Shown: piece after piece, positions 38,894 to 48,072 of the stretch
Layout of the letters: every line of letters begins with the position of its first letter
How positions within the stretch are numbered: position 1 is the first letter of the stretch
DNA from: JAFDBW01 sp963825575
GTDB lineage: Bacteria; Desulfobacterota; Desulfuromonadia; Desulfuromonadales; BM103
Length of the DNA stretch: 64,000 nt
Direction: 5' to 3'
NCBI GenBank assembly: GCA_963825575.1
Contig: CAWGUB010000030.1
Span: 1-64,000, forward strand
Notes under the pieces: generated by a model
Told to the model about the DNA's origin: nothing
The model's input: only the letters and a program-made list of their open reading frames with translations
The model's database searches: none
Program-made: the position numbers and the translations under genes

Positions 38894-40939
38894 TTGGTCA
38901 CAACAGGCTTATCCGACAAACTGATCGACCCGCGCGATCTTCTCGAAATGTTGCAGCAGCAGCCGCTGATGGCACCGTTCAACCTTGCCTTCTACTCTGA
39001 ACAACATGGTCGCAAGGGTTTGATCGATGCGATTCGTGAGATTTGCGTACCGCTTGACGGTGACACCACCTGCACACCAGACTGCTACCACGGATGGGAA
39101 GAGAAGCTTTCCCGGGTGTTCCTGTTAAAGCAACTATCGGTCAGATCCTGTGCGCATGGTTTTCTATGTTTTGTTATCCCTCTTCCTGAGAACAAAAACC
39201 TCCCGGGTTACCTGATTGGCTGTGTCGCTTTCGAACACCAGGGGCGGATCACTCATGTCGCACGTGCTCAGACTCTTGAGGGGACAGAAACGACGATCGC
39301 CAAAACCAAAAACCACCCCCGGCCTGTAAGTGCTCTCGAAGCGGAATTGGCGATTAGAGAGATATCCCGTATCCTGCCGCAAGTTCTCGACAGGCAGATA
39401 CATGCGCTCAGTCTGAGCCGCACGACGAAGAGACTTGAGGCTGTCCAGAAATTGAACCGCGACCTGGCGGACTGTACCGATGTTGAACAGGCCATGGACA
39501 TCGTCAGCGAGGCGCTGGTTGTCCTGTTCAATCTCCCCCGAATCCTGATCGTCCTGCAGAAGCCAGGACAAGCCATGACGGTCCATTCGACCCTTGGACT
39601 TGACCCGGACTCCTTTCAACTGGACCAGAGTCGTCTCGCCGACTACCTGAACGGTTCTCCCTGCCAGCCCAAGATACTGCCCGGCGAAGAGTTGACCGCG
39701 CTTTTCCATGGCTTGGAGACGCGTTCTGCACATCTCTTCCCGATCGGCGGCAAGGGGTTTCAACTTGGCATCATAGCCATACTCGACCTTGATTTACACA
39801 GCCGGGACCAGGCCATGATTGAACTTCTGGTCAACGGTCTTGCGACCCGGCTGGAAAACCTCGAAACAGCAGCGAGTCACAAGCAGGAGCGTGAATTCTC
39901 GGCGCGCCTGATCTCAATGATCAGCGCCCTCTCACTGGTCAGGAGCAGCAAAGAGCTCTATCAGCAGATTCTCGAGATGTCTGCAGAACTGCTTTCAGCA
40001 TCCAGTGGTTCGCTGATGTTGCTCAACGAAGCAGACGGGACTCTGAAAATCGAAACGGCGAAGGGCATGAACCCGGCACTGGCCAAAGCCATGTCGGTCA
40101 CATTCGGTGAGGGGATTGCCGGACACGTCGCCAAAAGTGGTTTTCCGATGCTGGTGAACGACATCGAACGGGACAAGCGTGTTGCCTACAGGAATCGACC
40201 ACGCTTCAAAACCAAATCGTTCATCAGCCTGCCCCTTGAAACAGAGGAGCGGCTGATCGGAGTCCTCAACCTCGCAGACAAGAGTAATGGCAGCAGTTTC
40301 ACTGAGAAAGACCTGAACAGCATAAAAACCTTCACCGGCTATGCCGTGCCGATGATCGACCGCGCCGCAATATTGGAAAAAGCAGGAAAATTCGAACAAC
40401 TCTCTATCACCGATCCCTTGACCGGACTTTACAATCGGCGCTTCCTCGAAGACCGCCTGCTGGAGGAATTCAGCCGCAGCGGACGTCATAAACAGAATTT
40501 CTGTATTATTCTTGCCGATCTCGACCACTTCAAGATGTACAACGACATCTGCGGCCATCTCGCTGGCGACAAGGTTCTTTGCAAGGTGGCCAGCCTGTTG
40601 CGGCGCACCGCACGAGATATGGATGTTGTCGCCCGCTATGGCGGGGAGGAGTTCTGTATCGTCCTGCCAGGTACCGGCAAGAAAGAATCCCTGTTTGTCG
40701 CTGAACGCATGCGCAGGGCCATTGAAACAGAAAGCTTTCCCGGCGAGAGCCACCTGCCGCTCGGCCGGCTGACCATCAGCCTCGGTATTGCTTCTTTCCC
40801 TGCTGACGGCGTCACTGCGAACGAATTGATTCATGCCTCCGACCTGGCGCTTTACCAGGCCAAGGCCATGGGTCGCAATCGACTGGTTCTCTTCGAACCA
40901 AACCTGGAAGACAAAGCACTGCCAGCTTTGCGAGGCTGA
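38894..40939 (+). CDS. Diguanylate cyclase with two GAF domains
   Basis: About 681 residues from TTG 38894 (AGAGGGGA upstream); the open frame extends to GTG 38843. A 200-residue N-terminal domain with CTPDC and SCAHGFLCFVIPLP (PocR-like sensory domain is a possibility), then two GAF domains (about 195-330 and 345-500). Then GGDEF: ITDPLTGLYNRRFLEDRL, LADLDHFKMYNDICGHLAGD and the intact active site ARYGGEEFCIVLPG. Makes cyclic di-GMP in the cytoplasm. Together with the GEMM-I riboswitch in the island it shows that cyclic dinucleotide signalling is active in this organism. Confidence 0.93.
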   Translation: MVTTGLSDKLIDPRDLLEMLQQQPLMAPFNLAFYSEQHGRKGLIDAIREICVPLDGDTTCTPDCYHGWEEKLSRVFLLKQLSVRSCAHGFLCFVIPLPENKNLPGYLIGCVAFEHQGRITHVARAQTLEGTETTIAKTKNHPRPVSALEAELAIREISRILPQVLDRQIHALSLSRTTKRLEAVQKLNRDLADCTDVEQAMDIVSEALVVLFNLPRILIVLQKPGQAMTVHSTLGLDPDSFQLDQSRLADYLNGSPCQPKILPGEELTALFHGLETRSAHLFPIGGKGFQLGIIAILDLDLHSRDQAMIELLVNGLATRLENLETAASHKQEREFSARLISMISALSLVRSSKELYQQILEMSAELLSASSGSLMLLNEADGTLKIETAKGMNPALAKAMSVTFGEGIAGHVAKSGFPMLVNDIERDKRVAYRNRPRFKTKSFISLPLETEERLIGVLNLADKSNGSSFTEKDLNSIKTFTGYAVPMIDRAAILEKAGKFEQLSITDPLTGLYNRRFLEDRLLEEFSRSGRHKQNFCIILADLDHFKMYNDICGHLAGDKVLCKVASLLRRTARDMDVVARYGGEEFCIVLPGTGKKESLFVAERMRRAIETESFPGESHLPLGRLTISLGIASFPADGVTANELIHASDLALYQAKAMGRNRLVLFEPNLEDKALPALRG

Positions 40940-40966
40940 CAAGCCGATCCGCCACCGGAATATTTC

Positions 40967-41569
40967 ATGCAAAAAGAACCTCAGAGCATAGTGCTTGCTT
41001 CGGCATCGCCGCGTCGAAGCGAACTTCTGGAGCAGATCGGAATCCGCTTCCAGGCCATACCAAGCGCCGCCAACGAAGCACTCCTTGCCGACGAAACCGC
41101 AGAAGACCACGCAGTCCGGCTCAGTCGCGACAAGGCTCTCGAGGTTGCCGGCAGGCAGTCTGTTGCCGGCCGCTGGTTCATCGGCAGCGATACAGTGGTC
41201 GTACGTGACGATGCGATCCTCGGCAAACCCTTCGACACGGCAGAAGCCAGGGCGATGCTCACCAGCCTCTCCGGTCGCAGCCACCGGGTGATTTCCGGTT
41301 ACGCTGTCTACGACCGCGACAGCGGCCGGACGATCAGTGCCGCTGTCGTCACCAGGGTCTTTTTCAAGGAATTGACAAGCCGTGAAATCGAAGGATACAT
41401 TGCTACCGGTGAACCTTTTGACAAGGCCGGTGCCTACGCCATACAGGGGATCGGCTCGTTCATGGTCCCCAGGATCGAGGGCAGCTATACCAACGTGGTC
41501 GGCCTGCCGCTTTGCGAAGTAATCACCGCACTGGAAGAGCTGGGCGCGATTGAACTTTTCGACAAATGA
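40967..41569 (+). CDS. maf: Maf nucleoside triphosphate pyrophosphatase
   Basis: 200 residues. VLASASPRRSELLEQIG, GSDTVVVRDDAILGKP, and AYAIQGIGSFMVPRIEGSYT are the Maf hallmarks; the enzyme removes dTTP/UTP or modified nucleotides and is linked to septum inhibition. Its stop overlaps the start of the YggS-like gene. Confidence 0.94.
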   Translation: MQKEPQSIVLASASPRRSELLEQIGIRFQAIPSAANEALLADETAEDHAVRLSRDKALEVAGRQSVAGRWFIGSDTVVVRDDAILGKPFDTAEARAMLTSLSGRSHRVISGYAVYDRDSGRTISAAVVTRVFFKELTSREIEGYIATGEPFDKAGAYAIQGIGSFMVPRIEGSYTNVVGLPLCEVITALEELGAIELFDK

Positions 41570-42258
41570 ATGCCATGGATATTGCCGCCAACATCGCTCA
41601 AATTCGTCAGCAGATTGCTTCAGCATGCGCAAACGGCGGCCGCACCCCGGAGGACATCCGCCTGGTTGCGGTATCGAAGAAAAAACCGGCGGCAGATATT
41701 GAGGCTGCAATTGCCGCCGGGCAGAAGCTGTTCGGTGAAAGCTATGTCCAGGAGTGTGTCGCCAAAATCGATGACGTCGAACCTGCCGCCGAATGGCATT
41801 TCATCGGCGGCCTGCAAAGCAACAAGGTCAAATACCTGGCCGGCAAGGTAGCGATGATCCATTCGGTCGATCGTCTTTCCCTGGCCGAGGAAATCGACCG
41901 CCAATGGGGCAAGCTCAATTCTGCAGTAGACATTCTCATCCAGGTCAATCTCGGCGAGGAAGAAACCAAGTCAGGAACGACTGCGGACGAGCTACTCAAA
42001 CTGGTGAGTCAGGTCGCGCAGCTCAAACACCTTCGGATCAGGGGGCTGATGGCCCTGCCGCCATGGGAAGAGGACCCGGAGGCTGCCCGCCCTTATTTCC
42101 GACAGCTGAGAGACCTTGCAGAACAGGTTGAGGCGCTGGGGTTGCCGAACGTCAAGATGCAAGAACTCTCCATGGGCATGAGCCACGATTTTCAAGCCGC
42201 CGTCGAAGAAGGCGCCACCTTGGTCCGCATCGGCACCGCCATCTTCGGCGCCAGGTAA
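41566..42258 (+). CDS. YggS/PLPBP-family pyridoxal phosphate homeostasis protein
   Basis: About 227-230 residues, starting at 41566 or at ATG 41575. RLVAVSKKKPAADIEAAIAA holds the PLP lysine; FGESYVQECVAKI, WHFIGGLQSNKVKYLAG and LSMGMSHDFQAAVEEGATLV are the further family blocks. Binds PLP without known catalysis and buffers vitamin B6. Coupled to maf by overlap. Confidence 0.94.
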   Translation: MNAMDIAANIAQIRQQIASACANGGRTPEDIRLVAVSKKKPAADIEAAIAAGQKLFGESYVQECVAKIDDVEPAAEWHFIGGLQSNKVKYLAGKVAMIHSVDRLSLAEEIDRQWGKLNSAVDILIQVNLGEEETKSGTTADELLKLVSQVAQLKHLRIRGLMALPPWEEDPEAARPYFRQLRDLAEQVEALGLPNVKMQELSMGMSHDFQAAVEEGATLVRIGTAIFGAR

Positions 42259-42345
42259 ACAAACAGTTGCCACAAAGACGCAATGGTACAAAGCTGCTTT
42301 GTTGTCCAACCCCAAGCCTTTTAAACCTTTTGCTGTGCCTTGGTG
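42259..42345. repeat. Interspersed CACAAAGACGC/CCTTGGTGG element
   Basis: GCCACAAAGACGCAATGG ... GTGCCTTGGTGGCTGA resembles the sequence at 63797-63880, with opposite orientation. Low-complexity elements of this wording are common in intergenic DNA of related bacteria. No gene here. Confidence 0.5.
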
Positions 42346-42399
42346 GCTGATCTGTCAAACTTTATCTGTGGCCTTGCGCCACACAACTCCGGTTCTCCT

Positions 42400-43035
42400 A
42401 TGTCTATAAATGCTTTTCTTTTCGACCTGGACGGTACGCTGGTAGATTCGATTCCCGACCTGACCAGGGCGGTCAACCTGCTGCGCAACGAACTCGGCCT
42501 TGCCGACGTTTCCAGCGACCAGGTTCGCACCTATGTCGGTGACGGGGTCGGCCTGCTGCTGCAACGGGCGTTGCCGAAGGAGCTGTTCAGCGTAAACCAG
42601 CGTAATCGCTTCATGGAAATCTACACCGAGCACTTAACCGATGAAACGATCGTCTATCCCGGCATTTTCGAATTCCTCGAAATGCATCGCGACAAGCCCA
42701 TGGCTGTGGTCACCAACAAACCACAGCACCTGGCCGACATGATCGTCGACCGACTCGGGCTGGCGCCTTTCTTCTCCGAAGTGATCGGAGCCGAACTCGC
42801 GCTGCAGAGAAAACCGCACCCGGACATGGTTCACTATGCCCTGCAACGCCTGGATTGCGTGCCGAATCAGACCGTCCTGCTCGGTGATCACCATGTCGAC
42901 CTGCGCGCCGCTCACGCAGCTGGGGTTAAATCATGCTTTTGCGCCTGGGGGCTCGGACATGAGGATGGCTTGCAGGCTGATTTCGAAGCGACGACCACTG
43001 CAGACCTGCCGATAATTTTCCCTGAAGGCAGCTGA
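42400..43035 (+). CDS. gph: Phosphoglycolate-phosphatase-like HAD hydrolase
   Basis: 211 residues from ATG 42400. HAD motifs FLFDLDGTLVDSIPDL, VVTNKP, RKPHPDM and LLGDHHVDLRAAHAAG are present; the helical cap sits between motifs I and II, as in Gph. Usually removes phosphate from 2-phosphoglycolate formed in DNA repair. The ribosome site is weak. An upstream extension to 42340 is in frame but covers repeat-like sequence. Confidence 0.88.
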   Translation: MSINAFLFDLDGTLVDSIPDLTRAVNLLRNELGLADVSSDQVRTYVGDGVGLLLQRALPKELFSVNQRNRFMEIYTEHLTDETIVYPGIFEFLEMHRDKPMAVVTNKPQHLADMIVDRLGLAPFFSEVIGAELALQRKPHPDMVHYALQRLDCVPNQTVLLGDHHVDLRAAHAAGVKSCFCAWGLGHEDGLQADFEATTTADLPIIFPEGS

Positions 43036-43037
43036 CC

Positions 43038-44369
43038 TTGAGCAATGCCCGCCTGACCCAGAAAGACGTTGCCCTTTTCTTTTTTCCCCTGTTGCTCAAT
43101 GTCCAGTTGATGAGCGTTTCCCACTCGGTGATCAACGCTGGTCTCGCCCGACTGGAGGATGCTGTCGTCATTCTGGCCGGCTTCTCCGTGGCCATGGTCC
43201 TGCACCTGTTCGTTGCATCGCCATCTTACCAGAACCATACAATTACAATTGCCATGGTCCGTGGGCGTAAATCACTGCTCAACACAACGATTTTTATCTT
43301 CCTGGTCGCGATCTGGGTGTCCATTCTGCTCGCCCTGTTGGCCTTCAGTCCGGTTGGGACATTTGTTTTAGACCGCTTCCTCGGCGTTTCCCCCGAAGTG
43401 GCACAAGGCGCCCGAGATGCTCTGGGACTGCTGGTCTTTCTCCCCTTCATCACCGGTCTGCGCGGCCTTTTCCAGGGGCTGGTGATCCGTGCCCGACGCA
43501 CCGGCCTGGTCTCGTTTGCCACGGCGGTGCGGATTGTCATGCTGTTTGCCTACCTCTGGCTGGGGCAGCTGTGGTTTTCCGGGACCCGCGTCGCGGCCTT
43601 CGCGTTGCTCGGCTGTGTCGGTACCGAGACTCTGGTTATCGCCTACTTCGCCTGGCGGGTCAGACTTCCTGCGGTGGATGATGATACAAAGAGTTTTGTC
43701 GAAATTCTCCGCTACGGGCTGCCGCTGGCCTATTCATCAGGGTTGCAGCAGACCGTGCCACTGCTGATCAACGCCATAATCAGCCGCCTGCCCGATGGGA
43801 CCCTGGCACTGGCAGCCTTTGGCGTGATTCGCGGCTTCCTTTTCCTGCTTGCCGGGCCGATGCGTAACCTGCAGCAGGCTTACCTGACGTTGGTGCAGGA
43901 GCCTGATGACAACCAGGTTTTGATCCGCTTCCTCATCAGGGTCAGTATCGGCATGGCACTGGTCATGCTGTTAATCGCCTGGCCACTCAATCAACCGGTG
44001 CTCGGCACCGTCATGGGCCTCGATGACGACATGCGCCATTACATCACCTGGCCGTTGACCGCCTGCGCATTCTTCCCGCTCCTTTACGGTGCCGCCAATC
44101 TTCTGCGCGGCTGGTTTGCCGGGGCACACCTGACCGGACGCCTGGGCCTGTCGACACTCTACAAAGCCCTCCTGATGCTGATTCTCTGGCCATTGATCAC
44201 CATGACTACGCTGCCGCTACCGGGCATAGCCATCGCCATCTTTCTGTTGCTCGCCGCTGAATTCTGCGAGGCGGGCTACCTGTACCGACAGCGCAGCCGC
44301 CTGCTTGAAGAACGCGGGCTTGTCCCGCTTGACAATGACAGCGTACACTGTAGGCATGAAAACCTCTGA
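43038..44369 (+). CDS. MATE/flippase-like polytopic membrane protein
   Basis: 443 residues with about twelve hydrophobic helices, starting with TTG at 43038, directly after the phosphatase gene. The overall shape and LFFFPLLLNVQLMSVSHSVI near the start resemble MATE/MOP-superfamily exporters or flippases. Transported substrate unknown. Confidence 0.72.
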   Translation: MSNARLTQKDVALFFFPLLLNVQLMSVSHSVINAGLARLEDAVVILAGFSVAMVLHLFVASPSYQNHTITIAMVRGRKSLLNTTIFIFLVAIWVSILLALLAFSPVGTFVLDRFLGVSPEVAQGARDALGLLVFLPFITGLRGLFQGLVIRARRTGLVSFATAVRIVMLFAYLWLGQLWFSGTRVAAFALLGCVGTETLVIAYFAWRVRLPAVDDDTKSFVEILRYGLPLAYSSGLQQTVPLLINAIISRLPDGTLALAAFGVIRGFLFLLAGPMRNLQQAYLTLVQEPDDNQVLIRFLIRVSIGMALVMLLIAWPLNQPVLGTVMGLDDDMRHYITWPLTACAFFPLLYGAANLLRGWFAGAHLTGRLGLSTLYKALLMLILWPLITMTTLPLPGIAIAIFLLLAAEFCEAGYLYRQRSRLLEERGLVPLDNDSVHCRHENL

Positions 44370-44574
44370 CAAGAAACATCCCTGCCCGGACTGCCGCCAG
44401 TGCCAATGGTGTTCAGAGGAACGCTGTCGTCTCTGTCTGCGCAGCTCCAGCGCCTGTCGGAAAAAATTATCCATGGCCGAGCAGATTACCCTGTTTGAAC
44501 AACTCAACCGCACCAGTGCACAAAATAACGCCGATCCTGTGCAAAAAACCCATTTTGACAAGCAAAAGGATTGA
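44356..44574 (+). CDS. Small cysteine-rich protein
   Basis: 72 residues; the start ATG 44356 overlaps the end of the flippase-like gene by 14 bases. The N-terminal half holds seven cysteines in C-x2-C-x2-C-x2-C-x4-C-x2-C-x6-C spacing (CPDCRQCQWC ... RCRLC), suggesting zinc or an Fe-S cluster; the rest is polar. Family not recognised. Confidence 0.6.
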   Translation: MKTSDKKHPCPDCRQCQWCSEERCRLCLRSSSACRKKLSMAEQITLFEQLNRTSAQNNADPVQKTHFDKQKD

Positions 44575-44633
44575 CTTCCTGTAACCAGAGCCTGACGGCA
44601 CGACTTACAGTCAGGCCGTCCCGCTAACTTAGT

Positions 44634-44651
44634 ATGGTAAACTATTACCAT
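44634..44651. promoter_or_regulatory. Palindrome upstream of the TVP38-flavoprotein gene
   Basis: ATGGTAA-ACTA-TTACCAT, a perfect 7-base inverted repeat with a 4-base spacer, 60 bases before the next gene. Suits an operator for a dimeric repressor; the regulator is unknown. Confidence 0.5.
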
Positions 44652-44710
44652 CTTCAGGTTTGAAGTCTCGGCTGACAATGCTGACCGGACCTCTGCGAAA
44701 GGCCGACGCC

Positions 44711-46852
44711 ATGAAATCACGCTACGCCAGGATCTTTCTGGTTGCGACAATCATCATCCTGATCGTCGCCTTTTTTGCGTTTGACCTGCATCGTTTCCTG
44801 ACCCTTGAATACCTCAAGGACCGGCAACAGGCGTTTGCCGACTTTTACTCTGCCAATCGCGCCCTGACCATCACCATTTACTTCATCCTCTACGTGGTGG
44901 TCACTGCGCTGTCGTTACCCGGCGCTGCCGTCATGACCCTGGCCGGAGGTGCGCTGCTCGGCTTCTGGGTCGCCCTGGTAACGGTTTCTTTTGCCAGCAG
45001 CCTCGGCGCCACCCTGGCATTCCTGGCTTCACGCTTCCTGTTGCGTGACTGGGTCCAGGCCAAATTCGGCGACAAGCTTAAGTCCATCAACGAGGGCGTT
45101 GAGAAAGAAGGGCCTTTTTACCTCTTCACCCTGCGGCTGGTGCCGCTTTTCCCCTTTTTCGTGATTAACCTGGTGATGGGACTGACGCCAATGCGCACCC
45201 TGGCTTACTACTGGGTCAGCCAGGTTGGCATGCTCCCCGGCACTGCCGTCTACGTCAATGCCGGGACCCAGTTGGGCCAGATAGAAAGCGCCTCGGGGAT
45301 ACTCTCTCCCGGGATTATCATCTCTTTCGTCCTCCTCGGGATTTTCCCACTGATCGCCAAGCGGGTTATCGACATGGTCAATCGCCGCAAGGCTTTTTCC
45401 GGTTGGGTCATGCCGGACCGTTTCGATTACAACCTCATCGCAATCGGCGCGGGCTCCGGCGGCCTGGTCACGGCCTACATTGCCGCCGCCGTCAAAGCGA
45501 AAGTGGCACTGATCGAAAAGGACAAGATGGGCGGCGACTGCCTCAACACCGGCTGCGTACCGAGCAAGGCGCTGATCCGTTCGGCCAAGATGGTCTCCTA
45601 CGCGCAGCGAGCCCAGGATTTCGGCTTTAAATCCGGGCAGGTTGAATTCGACTTTGCCGAGGTCATGGAGCGGGTGCAAAGAGTTATTGAGAAGGTGGAA
45701 CCACATGATTCGATTGAGCGGTACACTGAGCTCGGTGTCGAATGCTTTACCGGTGCCGCGAAAATCGTCTCCCCATGGACCGTAGAGGTTAATGGTGAAA
45801 CCCTGACGGCCAGAAACATCATCATCGCCACCGGAGCGAGGCCGCTGGTGCCGCCGATCAAGGGGATCAAGGATATTGACTACCTGACCTCGGATAACCT
45901 CTGGCAGTTGCGGGAGAACCCGGGACGCCTGGTCGTGCTTGGCGGCGGCCCGATCGGCTCGGAGATGACCCAGGCCATGGCCAGGCTTGGTGCCACGGTT
46001 ACTCAGGTCGAAATGGCGCCGCGGATCATGGGCCGTGAGGACCCGGAAGTCTCCGCGTACATCCAGGCCCGGTTTGAGGCGGAGGGCATCAGGGTCCTGA
46101 CCGGCCACACAGCGACGGAAGTCATGCTGGAAGGGGGTGAAAAGGTTCTCCTCTGCGACGCCCAGGGAGAAACGGTCAAGCTGCCCTTCGACCAGATTCT
46201 CATAGCGGTCGGTCGACGACCCAATGTCAGCGGCTTCGGTCTTGAGGAACTCGGTATAAAAATTAGTGACCGCGGCACCGTCGCCGTCGACCCGCTGCTA
46301 CGCACCAACTTTCCCAACATCTTCGCCGTCGGTGACGTGGCCGGGCCCTTCCAGTTCACCCACACTGCTTCGCACATGGCCTGGTATGCCGCAGTGAATG
46401 CCCTGTTCGGCAGCCTGAAGTCATTCAAGGTCGACTACAGCGTGATCCCCTGGGCAACTTTCATCGATCCTGAGGTTGCCAGGGTTGGCCTTTCCGAAGA
46501 TGAAGCCAAGGCCGCGGGCACTGCCTATGAAGTCACCCGATACGACATCGATGACCTCGATCGTGCGATTGCCGACTCCGAGGATCACGGCTGGGTCAAG
46601 GTGCTCACCAAGCCCGGCAGCGACAAGCTGCTCGGCGTCACCATTGTCGGCAGCCATGCCGGCGACCTGCTTGCAGAATACGTCCTGGCCATGAAACACG
46701 GCCTCGGCCTGAACAAGATCCTTGGCACCATCCACACCTACCCGACCATGTCAGAGGCGAACAAGGCCGCTGCGGGCGAATGGAAAAAGGCCCATGCCCC
46801 CGAGAAACTGCTCGAGTGGGTGGAAAAATTCCACAGCTGGCGCCGGGGATGA
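44711..46852 (+). CDS. TVP38/DedA-like membrane domain fused to a flavoprotein disulfide reductase
   Basis: 713 residues. Residues 1-230: TVP38/TMEM64 (SNARE-associated) membrane domain with six or so helices (GAAVMTLAGGALLG, RLVPLFPFFVINLVMGLT). Residues 235-713: FAD/NAD(P) disulfide oxidoreductase like mercuric reductase or dihydrolipoamide dehydrogenase, with GAGSGGLVTAYIAAA, redox-active GGDCLNTGCVPSKAL, NAD site VLGGGPIGSEM, FAVGDVAG and a C-terminal dimer domain with HTYPTMSEA. Such fusions are known in proteobacteria; substrate unknown. Start chosen at ATG 44711. Confidence 0.93.
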   Translation: MKSRYARIFLVATIIILIVAFFAFDLHRFLTLEYLKDRQQAFADFYSANRALTITIYFILYVVVTALSLPGAAVMTLAGGALLGFWVALVTVSFASSLGATLAFLASRFLLRDWVQAKFGDKLKSINEGVEKEGPFYLFTLRLVPLFPFFVINLVMGLTPMRTLAYYWVSQVGMLPGTAVYVNAGTQLGQIESASGILSPGIIISFVLLGIFPLIAKRVIDMVNRRKAFSGWVMPDRFDYNLIAIGAGSGGLVTAYIAAAVKAKVALIEKDKMGGDCLNTGCVPSKALIRSAKMVSYAQRAQDFGFKSGQVEFDFAEVMERVQRVIEKVEPHDSIERYTELGVECFTGAAKIVSPWTVEVNGETLTARNIIIATGARPLVPPIKGIKDIDYLTSDNLWQLRENPGRLVVLGGGPIGSEMTQAMARLGATVTQVEMAPRIMGREDPEVSAYIQARFEAEGIRVLTGHTATEVMLEGGEKVLLCDAQGETVKLPFDQILIAVGRRPNVSGFGLEELGIKISDRGTVAVDPLLRTNFPNIFAVGDVAGPFQFTHTASHMAWYAAVNALFGSLKSFKVDYSVIPWATFIDPEVARVGLSEDEAKAAGTAYEVTRYDIDDLDRAIADSEDHGWVKVLTKPGSDKLLGVTIVGSHAGDLLAEYVLAMKHGLGLNKILGTIHTYPTMSEANKAAAGEWKKAHAPEKLLEWVEKFHSWRRG

Positions 46853-46908
46853 GCCAGGCGTCAAGTCAGGGGATATTGCCTGTATGGCTACTGATTTAAG
46901 GAAGACCG

Positions 46909-47157
46909 GTGTTTGAAGAACATCTGCAAAAGACTATAGCGCTGCTGCAGAACAATCAGGCGATCGGTTACGGGATTGCCGTTGTCATGGTTGCCCTGTT
47001 TTACTTCAGGCCGAAAGCCATGTTCAAATTGCTGGGGTTCTGTCTCCTGCTGGTGGTGGCTTTTTATTTAATGACCCAGCTGGTCGGGGTAATCGGCGAC
47101 GGATCAAAGTTCAAAAGCCGGATGACGCATAAAACCGGTGAGGCTCTAGGCGAATAG
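46909..47157 (+). CDS. Small membrane protein
   Basis: 82 residues starting with GTG at 46909 (AAGGAAGA upstream). Two hydrophobic helices (residues 20-33 and 38-63) and a polar tail. Probably co-transcribed with the fusion gene 56 bases upstream. No family recognised. Confidence 0.65.
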   Translation: MFEEHLQKTIALLQNNQAIGYGIAVVMVALFYFRPKAMFKLLGFCLLLVVAFYLMTQLVGVIGDGSKFKSRMTHKTGEALGE

Positions 47158-47191
47158 TTCATCTCAGGTTTCAGGGCAGGGTCTGCCAGGC

Positions 47192-47228
47192 AAAAAAAGG
47201 GCTGCCCTTATTGTGTGGAGCAGCCCCT
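47192..47228 (-). terminator. Terminator of the DUF547 gene
   Basis: Minus strand GGGGCTGC pairs with GCAGCCC and is followed by seven T. Confidence 0.85.
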
Positions 47229-47253
47229 GGTACAACCTGTGGAGAATGGATCG

Positions 47254-48072
47254 CTACCGGTCATCATTCAAACGCCAGTCGTACTCCAGAAAGCTGATTT
47301 TCAAGGGTCCGTTTCTCAGCCTCACTGCAGCCTCCGCGTCACCAGTCATCCATTCCGCATGGGTGCGGAAGAAGTCCTCCAACGAATCGTACCCACGCCA
47401 TCCCTGCGCAAAGTCTTCAGCATACCAGTCAAAGATACTCGATATCTCCAGGGTGCCTGTCCCGGCATCGAAACGGTTGCGACTGCGGTCACTGAGGAAC
47501 TTGTGTGTGCTGCCCAGCAATTGCCGATCCAGGTCCTCGGCAACATAGGCCTCATCCAGTAATGCGGGACAGCCAATCGAAGCGCAGTTGACCGCGAAGT
47601 GGATCAGCGGTTCGTCGTAACGCCCGGAACCGCGGATCAGATCATGCTCAATGCCGTCAAGATTTTGTGATTCGCCAAGCAGGTCAAAAAAGTTTTTCTT
47701 CCAGGGCGACGAGAAAAACGATCCGAGATCCTTGATTGACGCAAGATCAGGGTATGCGGAGAGAATCAGGTCCACGGTAAAGGCATTGTAGGCGTTGATC
47801 AGGAAAGCCAGTTGCTGATCCCTGCTGAATTGCTCGAACTCCTGGCGGGTGACGGCAGACAACAATTGCAAATAGCGCGTCAGGACATCCCGATTCTGTT
47901 TGAATGCTGCGTAATTGACCCGGGAAGCTGTGCGACTGCTGTCCCAGCGGACATGATTTTTGACCAACAGGTTCCATGCGCCGTGTTCGTGGTCAAACGT
48001 TTCAGCTGCAGGACTGTATGATGGCAGAAACATGGCGACCAGAAACAGTACGGCAAGAGAGACCCGGATCAT
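47254..48072 (-). CDS. Secreted DUF547 protein
   Basis: 272 residues with a signal peptide (VSLAVLFLVAMFLPSYSPA). DUF547 features: RVNYAAFKQNRDVLTRYL, QQLAFLINAYNAFTVDLIL, HFAVNCASIGCPALLDEAY. Extracytoplasmic protein of unknown function. Its start overlaps the stop of the QueG-like gene by four bases. Confidence 0.9.
   Translation of the reverse strand: MIRVSLAVLFLVAMFLPSYSPAAETFDHEHGAWNLLVKNHVRWDSSRTASRVNYAAFKQNRDVLTRYLQLLSAVTRQEFEQFSRDQQLAFLINAYNAFTVDLILSAYPDLASIKDLGSFFSSPWKKNFFDLLGESQNLDGIEHDLIRGSGRYDEPLIHFAVNCASIGCPALLDEAYVAEDLDRQLLGSTHKFLSDRSRNRFDAGTGTLEISSIFDWYAEDFAQGWRGYDSLEDFFRTHAEWMTGDAEAAVRLRNGPLKISFLEYDWRLNDDR

Noticed and set aside
39995..41710. 571-codon minus-strand open frame
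   Set aside because: It lies antisense to the diguanylate cyclase and maf genes, whose protein motifs are unmistakable; it is a codon-bias shadow.
45029..46108. 359-codon minus-strand open frame
   Set aside because: Antisense to the TVP38-flavoprotein gene, which has complete motifs.
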